Of a DNA stretch of 64,000 nucleotides, positions 1-8,996 are shown one piece after another. Origin of the DNA: Isoetes taiwanensis. Taxonomy: Eukaryota; Streptophyta; Lycopodiopsida; Isoetales; Isoetaceae. The DNA lies in NCBI GenBank assembly GCA_021234155.1, contig JAJEKV010000284.1, positions 363,907 to 427,906 on the forward strand. The letters run 5' to 3'. Within the stretch, counting starts at the first letter, position 1; every line of letters begins with the position of its first letter. Under the pieces are notes generated by a model. It was not told where the DNA came from. It was given only the letters and a program-made list of their open reading frames with translations, and ran no database searches. The translations under genes were made by a program, and so were the position numbers.

Positions 1-3
1 TGA

Positions 4-572
4 ACTCTTTTTATAGTATATGGAAAAGGGAATTTCTAGATGTTAGCATTGCAAAAAATACAGCCTTCTCTAAATGCAACATCTGCGTGGTAATTAAGCA
101 AAAAGCTGGAAAAACAAAAGATACAAGAGAGAGGCGAAATCTTGCAATTCAGCGTCGGGCTCATATGCTGAAACAACGTTCTTGAAGTCAATATTGGCAT
201 TGGAGAGCATTGTCCTGGCCGGTCTCGAGAAAAATCATCTATGTATAATACATGATAAGATGGATCAGGTTAAGACTTTAGTGCCTAGAAGTCATCATCT
301 AGCAAAATCGTATGGAGAGGTGATAAGCTTGAAGAAGCGGTTTGGCAGAGCTCTCGACTCATGGGCATGGTGGTCGTGCCTATGGTCATTTCTCACTTGA
401 TTTATGGAAAGATGATTCAAACTTCCACATTGGTTCACTTTCTAGGATATTGCATAACTTGGAATTGGTACAAGAGGACAAGATAGGTGACTTATGTGGA
501 AGTAAGCCTGCAGATTGCAAATGGATGCAAGCAGTCAAGGATACCAATCCTTTGAAGAACAAACTTGCTTAG
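4..572 (+). pseudogene. Remnant of an unrecognised repeat-encoded protein, copy 1
   Basis: An open frame runs in from the window edge. It contains an aromatic/basic stretch (IWKREF), a C-x2-C pair (FSKCNIC, near 66-90), a basic segment ending RRAHMLKQRS, and then LCIIHDKMDQ near 240-265. The frame shifts near 345 and continues as THGHGGRAYGHFSLDLW and HIGSLSRILHNLE, stopping at 572. The same ordered blocks occur at 32580-33045 (WNKNF, FTNCNLC, HDKMDQ, FHIGS), so this is a dispersed protein family, probably transposon-encoded. I do not recognise the family; a DDE-type transposase is possible because of the conserved aspartates but is not shown. The start lies outside the window. Confidence 0.55.
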
Positions 573-823
573 GTTGGGGATCCTACGTGGCAGCCCCCTC
601 AAAATACTCTTACAAGGCCCCTAAATGATTCCAAAAAAACTCTAACGATTTACAATATAACAGTTGGATCGCTCTTATTTCTAGTGGTGCGTTTTCCTGC
701 GCCCACGTCACCTCCACCAATTTCATGGAATGGTATTTGCATCCTCCATTCCTCATCACCGGGTGCACAGGTGCAGAATCGTTGATGATGCAGCCAGATT
801 TCCGCTCCCCAACTGTCATATTT
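573..823. other. Intergenic, nothing recognised
   Basis: No coding, RNA or repeat signal was found here. The short open frames over this stretch on both strands have no family resemblance. Confidence 0.5.
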
Positions 824-925
824 GTATGGGTAATGCAACTAGTCCAAGATTCCCGGTTTGCAGCTCCCGGCTCTGCCGGTCGCTGCCAAACCGGGAATCT
901 TGTCCGAGTTGCATTACCCTTATAC
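824..925. repeat. Long near-perfect foldback (stem about 45 bp)
   Basis: The left arm (824-871, beginning GTATGGGTAATGCAACT) is the reverse complement of the right arm (875-925, ending AGTTGCATTACCCTTATAC) with a few mismatches and small indels. The loop is only a few bases. The size fits either a palindromic MITE or a plant microRNA-like precursor. It ends 15 bases before a Helitron 3' hairpin. Confidence 0.75.
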
Positions 926-940
926 ATGTTTTCAAATTAT

Positions 941-968
941 GCCGAGCAACAGTGGGCAGCGTAACTAG
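941..968 (+). mobile_element. Helitron 3' terminus, plus orientation (degenerate hairpin + CTAG)
   Basis: A GC-rich hairpin (941-957, GCCGAGCAACAGTGGGC) is followed by CTAG at 965-968 and then T. This matches the reverse complement of the better conserved termini at 13053, 15279, 27159 and 33705. A second CTAGT follows immediately (972-976). The 5' end of this element was not found. Confidence 0.6.
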
Positions 969-1212
969 TAACTAGTAAAAATACTAAGGAAATTCAGAGA
1001 GAGAGAGAGAGAGAGAGATAGAGATTGGATGAGAGGAGAGGTGATTTGGAATCAAATAAAAAAGGACATACAAGCTTGTGGAGACTACGAAACATGCGGC
1101 GATACAAAAAAAACTGCCACGTCTTTGAAATCGTGGTTAGTGTGACTCAAAATTCCAGGTTGTCAAACAGTGCCACCTATACATAAAAATGGAACGGAAT
1201 AAACGATGGGAC
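941..1212 (+). repeat. Direct duplicate of 4867-5112 (Helitron end plus receptor-gene 5' flank), copy 1
   Basis: The Helitron end, the purine-rich tract, the block around CATACAAGCTTGTGGAGACTA and the block through AAATGGAACGGAATAAACG recur at 4867-5112 with few substitutions and one indel of about 14 bases. At 4867-5112 this sequence lies just upstream of the malectin-like gene, so part of that gene's 5' flank exists twice, about 3.9 kb apart. An (AG)n microsatellite of about 22 bp lies at 996-1018. Confidence 0.85.
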
Positions 1213-1265
1213 TTCAAACCCAAATTTGACTTCAACCAAATACATAGCTTGTAAATGACTTAAGT

Positions 1266-1274
1266 GATCAATGG
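1266..1274. repeat. Target-site duplication, left (GATCAATGG)
   Basis: This 9-bp direct repeat matches 2221-2229 exactly and brackets the TIR element between them. Nine base pairs is the typical Mutator-superfamily duplication. Confidence 0.8.
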
Positions 1275-2220
1275 CGCGGCCTTTTTTGGCTCTCGAATTC
1301 GGGGTATTCCGCAAGGAAATTCGCTTATGCGAATTCGGTAGTGAAATTCGCTTAAGTGAATTTCCTGCCGGAAATTTTTTAACGAATTTCACCTGAAATT
1401 CGCTTAAGCGAATTTCACCTGCCAAGTGCACGTGGGGCGATGTACTCATCTTTGCAGATGCTTTTCAGAAAATATGATCTGGAGAGGTTGGATACTCTTC
1501 CACACAGCAATTTACAGTTTTACTTGTACGAGTTCGTGGTTTTGGTCTATGATTTGAATCGTCTTCCCTTTTGAGTATCGAAATGGGGATTCATAAGAGG
1601 ATCGAAAAGAGTTGTGTCATTTCCATTGAAGCTTCAACCTCCAGCTTTGAGATAGCAGATTCTGATTCTGCTTCCGGCATTTTGAGCAGGATGTAGTCTT
1701 TTGAAGGATTCAGCCATAGTCAGATTCAGCTACTGTCTGATTTATATGCTGGCTTCTGAACCGCTGCTTCAGAATCGTTCCTTAAAATCATGTATGCTTC
1801 CTCTGCTTCAGAATCATATCCGCACCCTACTACAGAATTGCCGGTCCATGATTTCCTTACTTTTCTAGTCTGCAGACCCATGAATCAATGTAAACTGTGA
1901 TGCTTGATCCGTAAGTTTGAGAAAGACTGAAGTTTTAAGGTCTTTCAATATTTTTACTGTAAAAAAGGGTTGAAATTCGCTTAAGCGAATTTCAGTTTTT
2001 TTTTAAAAGCCACCTGCGTAGGCATGCTCTGACGGAATCAGACAGGACCTTGACAAAATTTTCCGGCGACGTCTTCTGAAATTCGCTTAAGCGAATTTCA
2101 TAAAACTTGGATCTTCAAAGAATATTCCCTTGTCAAATTCGCTTAAGCGAATTTCACAAATTCGCTTAAGCGAATTTCAGCTGCCCGATAGTCCAATTTC
2201 GGGAGCCAAAAAAGGCACCG
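1275..2220. mobile_element. Non-autonomous Mutator-like (MULE) element with internal palindromes
   Basis: The ends are inverted repeats: left CGCGGCCTTTTTTGGCTCTC, and right (read on the minus strand) CGGTGCCTTTTTTGGCTCCC. They are flanked by a perfect 9-bp target duplication, the size typical of MULEs. The 946-bp body has no recognisable coding sequence. The palindrome GAAATTCGCTTAAGCGAATT plus TC recurs near both ends: imperfect around 1341-1366, and perfect or nearly so at 1394-1418, 1972-1993, 2078-2099, 2135-2155 and 2157-2179. Confidence 0.8.
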
Positions 2221-2229
2221 GATCAATGG
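2221..2229. repeat. Target-site duplication, right (GATCAATGG)
   Basis: Exact copy of 1266-1274, immediately outside the right TIR. Confidence 0.8.
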
Positions 2230-2441
2230 CTCTAGCTCTATCAATCTCAACCTGATAAGAGGAAATTTTGAACATTCCCATAGCACATCGGACTTCATGC
2301 ATTAAGTAAGTCTAAATCACAATGATGCAAATGTAAATCTCCTTGTATGCAAATGATGTATATACATTGATTTTTATTAAAAAACCTACCCCTCGAAACT
2401 ATATCTCAATTCATGGAGTGGTTTCAACAAACCATTATTAG

Positions 2442-4038
2442 TTTTAACACTAGAGTGGTCCCGGGGACCATTCCTAGTCCATGGACCAGAATTGGTCCAG
2501 TTGACTCACTGTCACTTAAACCAATACATCTGAGAATAGAAGCTTCAATTTCGCGATATATCACCACCATATCAATCTTTACTTGATTCTTAATGACCTT
2601 CGAGAATTTCAAGGCCAATGAACTCACCTATATGTTGTAGTCGTTGTTCAAATATTAGAGAATTTGACAGTTTCTGCAACAGTGCAGAACTGCATTCTTG
2701 GGTTTTCCTAGTATAAACAGGCCTAAACCTTGCTAAAATTGGAAGTATTTGTCTATTTATGATAGAACACATTGATTTGTATGTTTTTAGCTTTGGTTGC
2801 TATCATCTAACGTCCGTGGAAGCCGGCAAACCCTATTTTGTTCAAAACTGCTGCGTGCGGTTTAGGAATTATTTCTCTCTTATTATTACAAGTTTTGGGT
2901 TAATTCTTGTGGCCATGGATTCTTAACTATATGAAGTACAATTTATATTTTTTTGGAGTGTTCATAAGTTATATCAACTTCAAAATCTAATAGAGAATTT
3001 CCTATACAGAATTTATGACAAAATTATATGTTAAAATGCTCCAAAATCTCCACCTGTAAAGTATCACGTGGGTAATGAATGATGCATTCTTCTTATATCT
3101 ACATAGGAAATTACTCTATCAACTTGCATATAGTGTAATTAAGGTTTAACCATGCAATTAACTAGATTTAAAGATGATGTACAACCATAGAATTAACATA
3201 TTAGAGGTTGAAATTCTGAGTTAATTCTAAAATTATAGGCTGAAAACTCATCATTTACTAGCTAGTGATGTTTATTGATGAATGAAAGTGAAGATCGTGA
3301 AGTTTAAGTATAAGAGTAAAAAATTAAACCATATGACCTTTGATGCGTCTTTCTCAGCTTTGTAGAGAACACACTACATTTCTCCAAATAAGCCTTTCAA
3401 ATGGTTCAAAATATGACAAGGGACATATATATAGGTCCTCTATATAGGTTGTGTGGCTTCTTGCAAAAATAGACGGACAAACATGGTTATTTTTTACTAG
3501 GATAAAACTGGTATATCCATTGCTGCTACAAAGCATTAGAGTTTTAGTAGGATAATGTTACAAGTAGGTCATCTTTTATGTACACTATATTTTTCATGAA
3601 TGCGGGCCTTCCTTTGCAATATAACTCTCTATTTTTATATTGAAATAATATACTATTTGAAGAGGCAGAAAACAGTTTTGACCCTGTCATGTTTGAATGG
3701 TCCTATCTTTCTTCACAGACTTCGGATTGACATGTGGTTTTTTGTGTCATTTTCCTTATCTCGTGCCGAAAAATATCATGGTAATCAAAAAATTTGAAAA
3801 AATCATTTTGTCGAGACAGTTTTACTTTATGTAAACATGAAGCTTTTGGTAGAGCATAACTTACAAGAATGGAGGTGTATATATTTTTAGGTATTTTTGT
3901 AGTGGACCATGACTGCCATATATGAACTTCTAGGAAGGGTTCGAATAGATTTTGTACCATTGATTTTATATGAATTTTAAAGTGAACACTGCAAATGGAC
4001 CATTTCTGGTCCATCATCTGACCACTCTAGTGTTAAAA
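2442..4038. mobile_element. TIR DNA transposon, non-autonomous (about 1.6 kb)
   Basis: There are 19-bp perfect terminal inverted repeats, TTTTAACACTAGAGTGGTC at 2442-2460 and its complement at 4020-4038. Both are followed inward by a GGACCA-rich palindromic block (GGACCAGAAT-TGGTCC). The flanks are nearly identical (ACCATTATTAG on the left, ACCATTATAG on the right), suggesting a 9-11 bp duplication and hence a MULE-like element. The inner CACTAG could instead be read as a CACTA end, but the 3-bp flanks do not match. No transposase reading frame is visible. Confidence 0.65.
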
Positions 4039-4866
4039 ACCATTATAGTACACATGCAAATATCTCATAAATCACAACTAATATTAATAAACCACTATGG
4101 CATTGATAACCATCCTTAATAACCATGTCCTAAATTCAAGAAACCACTATAACACGTGGTTTTCTTCTATCAACAAAGTTCATGCATGAAAAACAACATA
4201 TATCATGGTTTTTAGAAAGTCTTGTATTGGTTAATTAAAGTAGTTCATTTTTGGGAACCTTGTGAGACTGGTTAGAAACAGAAGGATAACAACAGATAAA
4301 AAGAAGGCTACGGTGATTCTCAGCTCAACAATGCCTTGCACAATTTACTCCAAGCTCCAAACAGATGCAAAACAACAAACAAAAAAGAGGGAGCGATTTC
4401 TCAGCGATTCCTTGCACGATTCACTATATTCTTGCTCCTATAATGGTCAGCAGTGGTGTCGAGGAAGAAGCCACTGACGATGCAAATTTTTTTGGAGCAG
4501 TCACCAGCATATCCTAGGTATATTCCAGCATATCCTTAGGATATGCCACATAAGCGAGGGTTTGCCCCCAGGGGCAACCCAAAAAAAAACATAAATAATT
4601 ATTGAGCAGTCAACATTTATAGGTTCTTAACTCAAGCCCGGCATAGTTTCCTTTATTACTATTGCGAATTGAGTGGCTTTCCATGTGGCATTATAAATTA
4701 GTGAAACATGTTAATACAGAGGCAAAATCGTGTTTAATATCGTCAAACAAAATTAAAAAATGCAAGGGTCTATATAACAAAAGTTAGAAGTAACATAACG
4801 AAGGCAGGTTAAAAATATAACTAGGGCAAATTGACACGCTCTAACATTTACATGTTATTAAATTAT
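4039..4866. other. Intergenic with two adjacent short palindromes, otherwise nothing recognised
   Basis: No gene was seen. Two back-to-back hairpins occur: a 19-bp perfect palindrome GCATATCCTTAGGATATGC at 4528-4546, and a GGGTTTGCCCC / GGGGCAACCC foldback at 4558-4580. The ORF at 4262-4477 has no recognisable content. Confidence 0.5.
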
Positions 4867-4894
4867 GCCCAGCAACACTGTGCAGCGTAACTAG
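4867..4894 (+). mobile_element. Helitron 3' terminus, plus orientation, second copy
   Basis: Hairpin GCCCAGCAACACTGTGC at 4867-4883, then CTAG at 4891-4894, followed by T. The sequence beyond is the same as beyond the copy at 941-968. A matching 5' end was not identified. Confidence 0.65.
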
Positions 4895-5112
4895 TAAAAA
4901 TACCAAGGAGATTCATAGAGAAAGAGAGAGATAGAGATTAGATGAGACGAGAGGTGATTTGGAATCAAATAAAAAAGGACATACAAGCTTGTGGAGACTA
5001 GGAAACATGCGGCGATACAAAAAAAAACTGCCACGTCTTTGAAATCGTGGTTAGTGTGGCTCAAAATTCCAGGTTGTCAAACATAAAAATGGAACAGAAT
5101 AAACGATGGGAC
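4867..5112 (+). repeat. Direct duplicate of 941-1212, copy 2 (5' flank of the receptor-like gene)
   Basis: Same blocks as 941-1212. Here the sequence continues into the likely 5' leader of the malectin-like gene that starts at 5195. Confidence 0.85.
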
Positions 5113-5194
5113 CCCTTGACAGAGGAGTATATTAAGACGGCCTTGGGTTGGGATAATCAGCAGTCAGTCAGTGTCACAACTCAAGATCTCAACC

Positions 5195-6751
5195 ATGGTG
5201 GAAGGCGGAGCCAGTCTACTGCTTCATCTTGTGCTTCTATGTTCCACAATTCTTGTGGTTATCGCTCAAACAGGCAAATTTTCACTCTAAAACTTTGATG
5301 AAATTGTTTAGATCTTCTAGACTAACGATGTTCCATTTTAACAGACTTTTTAAGCATTGACTGTGGTGCTGCTGAATCCTACGTAGATCCTGCGACAGGA
5401 CTTCAATGGGTTCCAGACGGGAACTACACAAACTCTGGGGTAAATGGTAAAGTAGCTAATGAGAGTGTATTACAGCCTCTAAGGACCCTCAGATATTTCC
5501 CAAATAGCAGCAGTAGCAATTGCTATGTGTTGCCTGTGAAGGCAGGCCAAAAATATTTCTTCAGGGCCACATTTTTTTATGGCAACTATGATGCCAAACG
5601 ATCGTGGCCATCGTTTTTGCTGTCTTTTGATGGAGGTAATTATACCTACGAAATAATTGGTATTGATTTTTTGTTGGACCAATCAACCAGCGTGGAGGTA
5701 GTATTTACCGCAAAGAGGGCAGAAGCGTAAACCTGTGCTTCACCAGCGAAGACTTCATCAATAATGTCCCTTTTGTTTCCGCATTAGAGCTGAGGCCTGT
5801 ACCTTCATATTTCTATGCCGATGACCCAGCCTTTTCTTATTTACGCCTAAGGATGAGGAGGTACTTCAATGCCGATGCTACTGCTATTGTAAGGTAAATT
5901 TGGTAACATGTTAACTATAAGTTAGTGAGACTTGGTTATCTAATAACTTAACCAATTGGATTTTGCAGATATCCTCAAGATCCAACCGATAGAAAATGGA
6001 CTCCCCGTTCCCTTTCTATTCCAGAATATGCTACTAGATTAAGCTCCAATGTCTCCATGAACACATCACGGACCCCAAACAACCCGCCAGCTGAGGTGTT
6101 GATGAGTGCCCTCGAAGGAATAAAGGGTTATACTTTTAATTACACTGTGGGTTTGGGGGTGGTTAATTCAGACGTGTTGTTTTACTTCTACTTCTGGGAC
6201 TTGAGATATAACAGAACAGCCAAGGACATCCGAGAGTTTAATATTGTAATCAGCAGCAGCGCTGGCGAAATATCAGAGCCCCTTAAGATGACAATCAAAC
6301 CTAATGAGACGTGGGTAGCACTCTTTTACGGTAACTGGGGAAGCTCCAATGCTCTTGATGTAGCGTTCTCGTTGGTTCCTACAAGCAATTCTACTCTGCA
6401 GCCAATTTTGAACGCCTTTGAGATTTTTTATTTTAACGAGCCACGTATTGCCTTGCCCGCACCATCTCCTGCACCATCTTCTAGTCCTGCACCATCTTCC
6501 AGTCCTTCCCCTCCTCCCCCTTCTCCTCCTTCTCCTTCTCCTCCTTCTCTTCCTCCTCCTTCCTCTCCAACTCCTCCACGGAATACTCCAGCACCAAATT
6601 CAGCACCACCATGCCTAATAAGCCTGCCTCTTTTGTTTATTCTGGTGAGAATATTTATCTTATATTCAAGTTTCTTCATGTCTATTCCTCGCTACTTTTA
6701 ACGCAAACGTTTTTGCAGGTGACTCTCATCGGAGTATTCGTTGCTTTATGA
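5195..6751 (+). pseudogene. Malectin-like receptor ectodomain gene, frameshifted and lacking its kinase
   Basis: This resembles the extracellular half of plant malectin-like/LRR receptor kinases, which sense ligands or cell-wall sugars at the plasma membrane. I read four exons: 5195-5273 (signal peptide MVEGGASLLLHLVLLCSTIL), 5345-5893, 5969-6644 and 6719-6751. The joins keep frame: CAG/GC...AG (a GC-AG intron), then two GT-AG introns of about 75 bp. The malectin-like domain begins FLSIDCGAAESYVD and includes NCYVLPVKAGQKYFFRATF, NLCFTSEDFINNVPFVSALE, YPQDPTDRKW and an ALFYGNW/FEIFYFNEP end. A roughly 45-residue Pro/Ser hinge and a hydrophobic segment (CLISLPLLFIL + VTLIGVFVAL) follow, then a stop at 6749-6751. 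Exon 2 carries a frameshift near 5700 (stop at 5728), consistent with 2 extra T bases. There are no LRRs and no kinase; gypsy sequence begins directly after the stop. The start was chosen because it gives a signal peptide in frame with exon 2. Confidence 0.8.
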
Positions 6752-6769
6752 TCATAATCTAAAAATTTA

Positions 6770-7084
6770 CTACTGAAGGCATTGCCCCGTTTGAGTACCA
6801 CTTTGAGCCAACAACCAAATATCCTTATAATCATGGTCAGTGGCATACAACGCCTTCATTTCCTCCAAATGGTTGGATTGTGCTATAGAAACAGAACAAA
6901 CTGCATAATGCCTACTTAAAGCATCTGCCACAACATTATCTTTACCAGGACGATAATCCACTGAGAAATCATATTGCTGCATAAAAGCAACCATTTCAAC
7001 TGCCTTTCCAATAATGTTTTCTGTGAAACAATGTGCCTAATGCTTTGGTGGTCAATCAAAATATGAACCATCCCTAAAAGATAG
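6770..7084 (-). pseudogene. Gypsy RNase H C-terminus and following linker
   Basis: The open frame below 6994 contains MQQYDFSVDYRPGKDNVVAD followed by ALSRH, the classic end of gypsy RNase H. Upstream bases (about 7084-7000) encode a broken KVWRHYLLG and TDHQS-like stretch in shifted frames. The join to gag words just upstream shows a deletion of protease, RT and connection. Confidence 0.75.
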
Positions 7085-7535
7085 TGTCGCCACACTTTCG
7101 AAGCATGAATGGGTCAACTTATTCCATTGAGCGATAAAATCTCGCTCCCAATTATGACCCAAAAAACGATTTTTGATTTGCTTTTCAAATTCTGCAAAGG
7201 TAACAATGGGTTGATCGACTGGCTGGTTCTTCTGGATATCCAGCCACCAGTCCTTTGTAACCCCATCTAGATGACGCTCAACAAAATATAACTGAGTGTC
7301 TTCGTCATCCTTAGTTTTAGCAAAATATGAATTCAAATCCTATAGCCATGCGAAAAGTTCATCCGTATCACTAGTGGCAGCGGAATATGTTTTGAATTCA
7401 ATTTTGACATTGGCAGCCGTTTTGATGCCACTATGCGGATGCCCTGCAGCCTGCTGCAATTGCGCCACCTGCGCTCGCAGAGAATCTAGTTCTTGCAGCT
7501 CAGCAATTCAAGCCTCGGTAGCTACAAGTTTCGTA
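7085..7535 (-). pseudogene. Gypsy gag fragment inserted between RT and RNase H
   Basis: It encodes gag words AQVAQLQQAAGHPHSG, FAKTKDDEDTQLYFVERHLD, DWWLDIQKNQPVDQP and NRFLGHNWERDFIAQWNKL. It closely matches 24600-25011. An in-frame TAG replaces the TGG found in the other copy (FAWL*DLN versus FAWLWDLN). The position downstream of RT is wrong for a gypsy element and reflects tandem recombination. Confidence 0.75.
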
Positions 7536-8205
7536 GCAACAAATATAAATCTGAAGCTAAACGAGCAAAATTCTGTACAAACTTCCCATAATAACTGTAT
7601 AAGCCCAGATAGGAACGCAATGCAGCAACTGAAGTAGGAACTGGCCAATCCACAATTGCTTGCACCTTACTGGGATCAACTTTAAGACCCTCAACGCAAA
7701 CAATATGACCCAAATATTTAATTTTCGATTGGAAAAAGATACTTTTCTTACGATTAAGAATAATAGACTCCTCCCTTAACCGACGGAAAACGTCCTGCAA
7801 ATGCAAGTAATGATCTTCCTCGGACTTACTAAAAACCAATATGTCATCAAAGAAAACAACAATATAAGTGCCATGCACATCTTCAAATATTCGCCCCATT
7901 AGCCTCGCAAAAGAAGCTGGCGCATTTGTAAGTCCAAATAGCATGACCAAAAATTCATAATGTCCAAAGCTTGTCCGAAACGCAGTCTTATGAACATCTT
8001 TATGTGCAACCTTAAGTTGCCAATACCCTGACTTAAGATCAAGATTGTTAAAAATTGTGGCACCTTGGAGTTGATCAAACAAATCATCCGCCCTTGGTAT
8101 AGGAAATCAATTCTTTATGGTTATCTTATTCAAAGCGCGATAATCTATACACATGCGCCAGGAATTATCTTTTTTCTTAACCAACAAGACAGGAGCACCA
8201 AAAGG
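7536..8205 (-). pseudogene. Gypsy reverse transcriptase, copy interrupted by the CACTA element
   Basis: RT copies the element RNA into DNA. Visible motifs: [35 protein letters not shown], the catalytic FFDDILVFSKS, and KYLGHIV...DWPVPTSVAALRSYLGLYSYYGKFVQNF. The N-terminal part ([13 protein letters not shown]) sits at 8205-8110 in a broken frame. The palm motif is intact here, unlike in the copy at 25226-25660. The frame ends abruptly after FARLASDLY where gag begins. Confidence 0.85.
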
Positions 8206-8208
8206 TGA
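8206..8208. repeat. Target-site duplication TGA, left side of the 15-kb element
   Basis: AAAAGGTGA is followed by the element end. The same TGA follows the other end (23240-23242). The uninterrupted homologue at 25651-25660 has a single TGA. Confidence 0.8.
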
Positions 8209-8229
8209 CACAACAACCCCAAATTTTGC

Positions 8230-8720
8230 TCAATGTGTAGTTTTTTGCTGTTGTTTCTGCAAAAAAACAACATTTAAAGACCACCCATAGTATTGTTCCG
8301 AAAATGCTAGAAACAACGTGTAGTTTTTTAATAAAAAGTCTATGCATAGAAAATTGATAGTCTTGTTAATAAAATTCAATGCGTTGTTTTTGGGTGGTGT
8401 TTTTGCTAAAAATAACATATGGTTTAACAGAATATCCACATGTGGATTTTTTAAGTAGTAGTTGTTTTTAAGTATTGTTTTTAGTAAAAATATATGTGGC
8501 TTAACAGAATATCCACGTGGATAGTAGTTGTTTTCAAGTGTTGTTTTAATTAAATAATAACATGTGGTTTAAAGAAATATCCACATGTAATTTTTTTAAA
8601 TAGTTGTTTTTAAATGTGATGCTTTTCAAATAAAGACACGTAGTTTTAAAGAACTACATGTTGTTTTCGTGTATATTCCAAAATAAAAAGGCATTATTTT
8701 AGCTAATGAAATATCAACAC
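8230..8720. repeat. Left subterminal repeat zone of the CACTA-like element
   Basis: Degenerate, roughly 100-120 bp units rich in TGTGTAGTTTTTT, ACATGTGGTTTAA and GAATATCCACATGTGG words, three to four copies. They mirror the AAACCACA/AAACTACA words at 22940-23205. Such zones bind transposase in CACTA elements (family knowledge). Confidence 0.55.
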
Positions 8721-8739
8721 GTGGCATTCTTTTAAAAAT

Positions 8740-8880
8740 AAAATAAAAAACCTTTTTTTTTTTGTTTTTTTTTCATAGCCTTTTGGGAGTCGAACCCAAA
8801 CAAGTCCATAAGGCATTATTAAATTGCAATCCACATTCTATCATTAGATTAAAACATTATGTTTATTACTACATCAATGG
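8740..8880 (-). repeat. Possible tRNA-derived SINE remnant
   Basis: On the minus strand GGGTTCGACTCCC (about 8792-8780) matches a pol III B box, with a plausible weak A box some 50 bases upstream and an A-rich tail at 8771-8740. No cloverleaf with a paired acceptor stem could be drawn, so a functional tRNA is not supported. Confidence 0.3.
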
Positions 8881-8982
8881 TAATGTTAAGGTTCACAACA
8901 TTCTTGTCTATTTCTTTCCATCTCGTTCTCATGCCAAATCAGTTAAAACAATATTCCTTTCCAATTTTATAGAAATGTCTAC

Positions 8983-8996
8983 AATTTCTCCTTTAT
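8983..8996. repeat. LINE target-site duplication, left (AATTTCTCCTTTAT)
   Basis: Perfect 14-bp direct repeat of 11362-11375. Confidence 0.85.

Larger units (their letters stand above)
6752..8208 (-). mobile_element. Ty3/gypsy element, left part (split from 23240-26078 by the CACTA insertion)
   Basis: Minus-strand gypsy sequence starts right after the receptor gene's stop codon and reads, in element order, RT (8205-7536), a misplaced gag piece (7535-7085), then RNase H C-terminus (7084-6770). Its RT is the direct continuation of the gag-protease-linker at 25011-23243: both sides meet at the duplicated TGA flanking the 15-kb transposon. No left LTR is present, so this end is truncated. Confidence 0.8.

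Noticed and set aside
2448-4032. CACTA interpretation of the 2.4-4.0 kb element
   Set aside because: The 3-bp flanks outside CACTAG do not match, while a longer 19-bp TIR and a roughly 10-bp near-duplicate flank do.
5479-5682. Minus-strand ORF over the malectin-like exon
   Set aside because: Shadow of the real exon on the plus strand.
8762-8880. tRNA gene on the minus strand
   Set aside because: Only a B-box-like word is convincing; no acceptor stem pairing or complete cloverleaf could be drawn.
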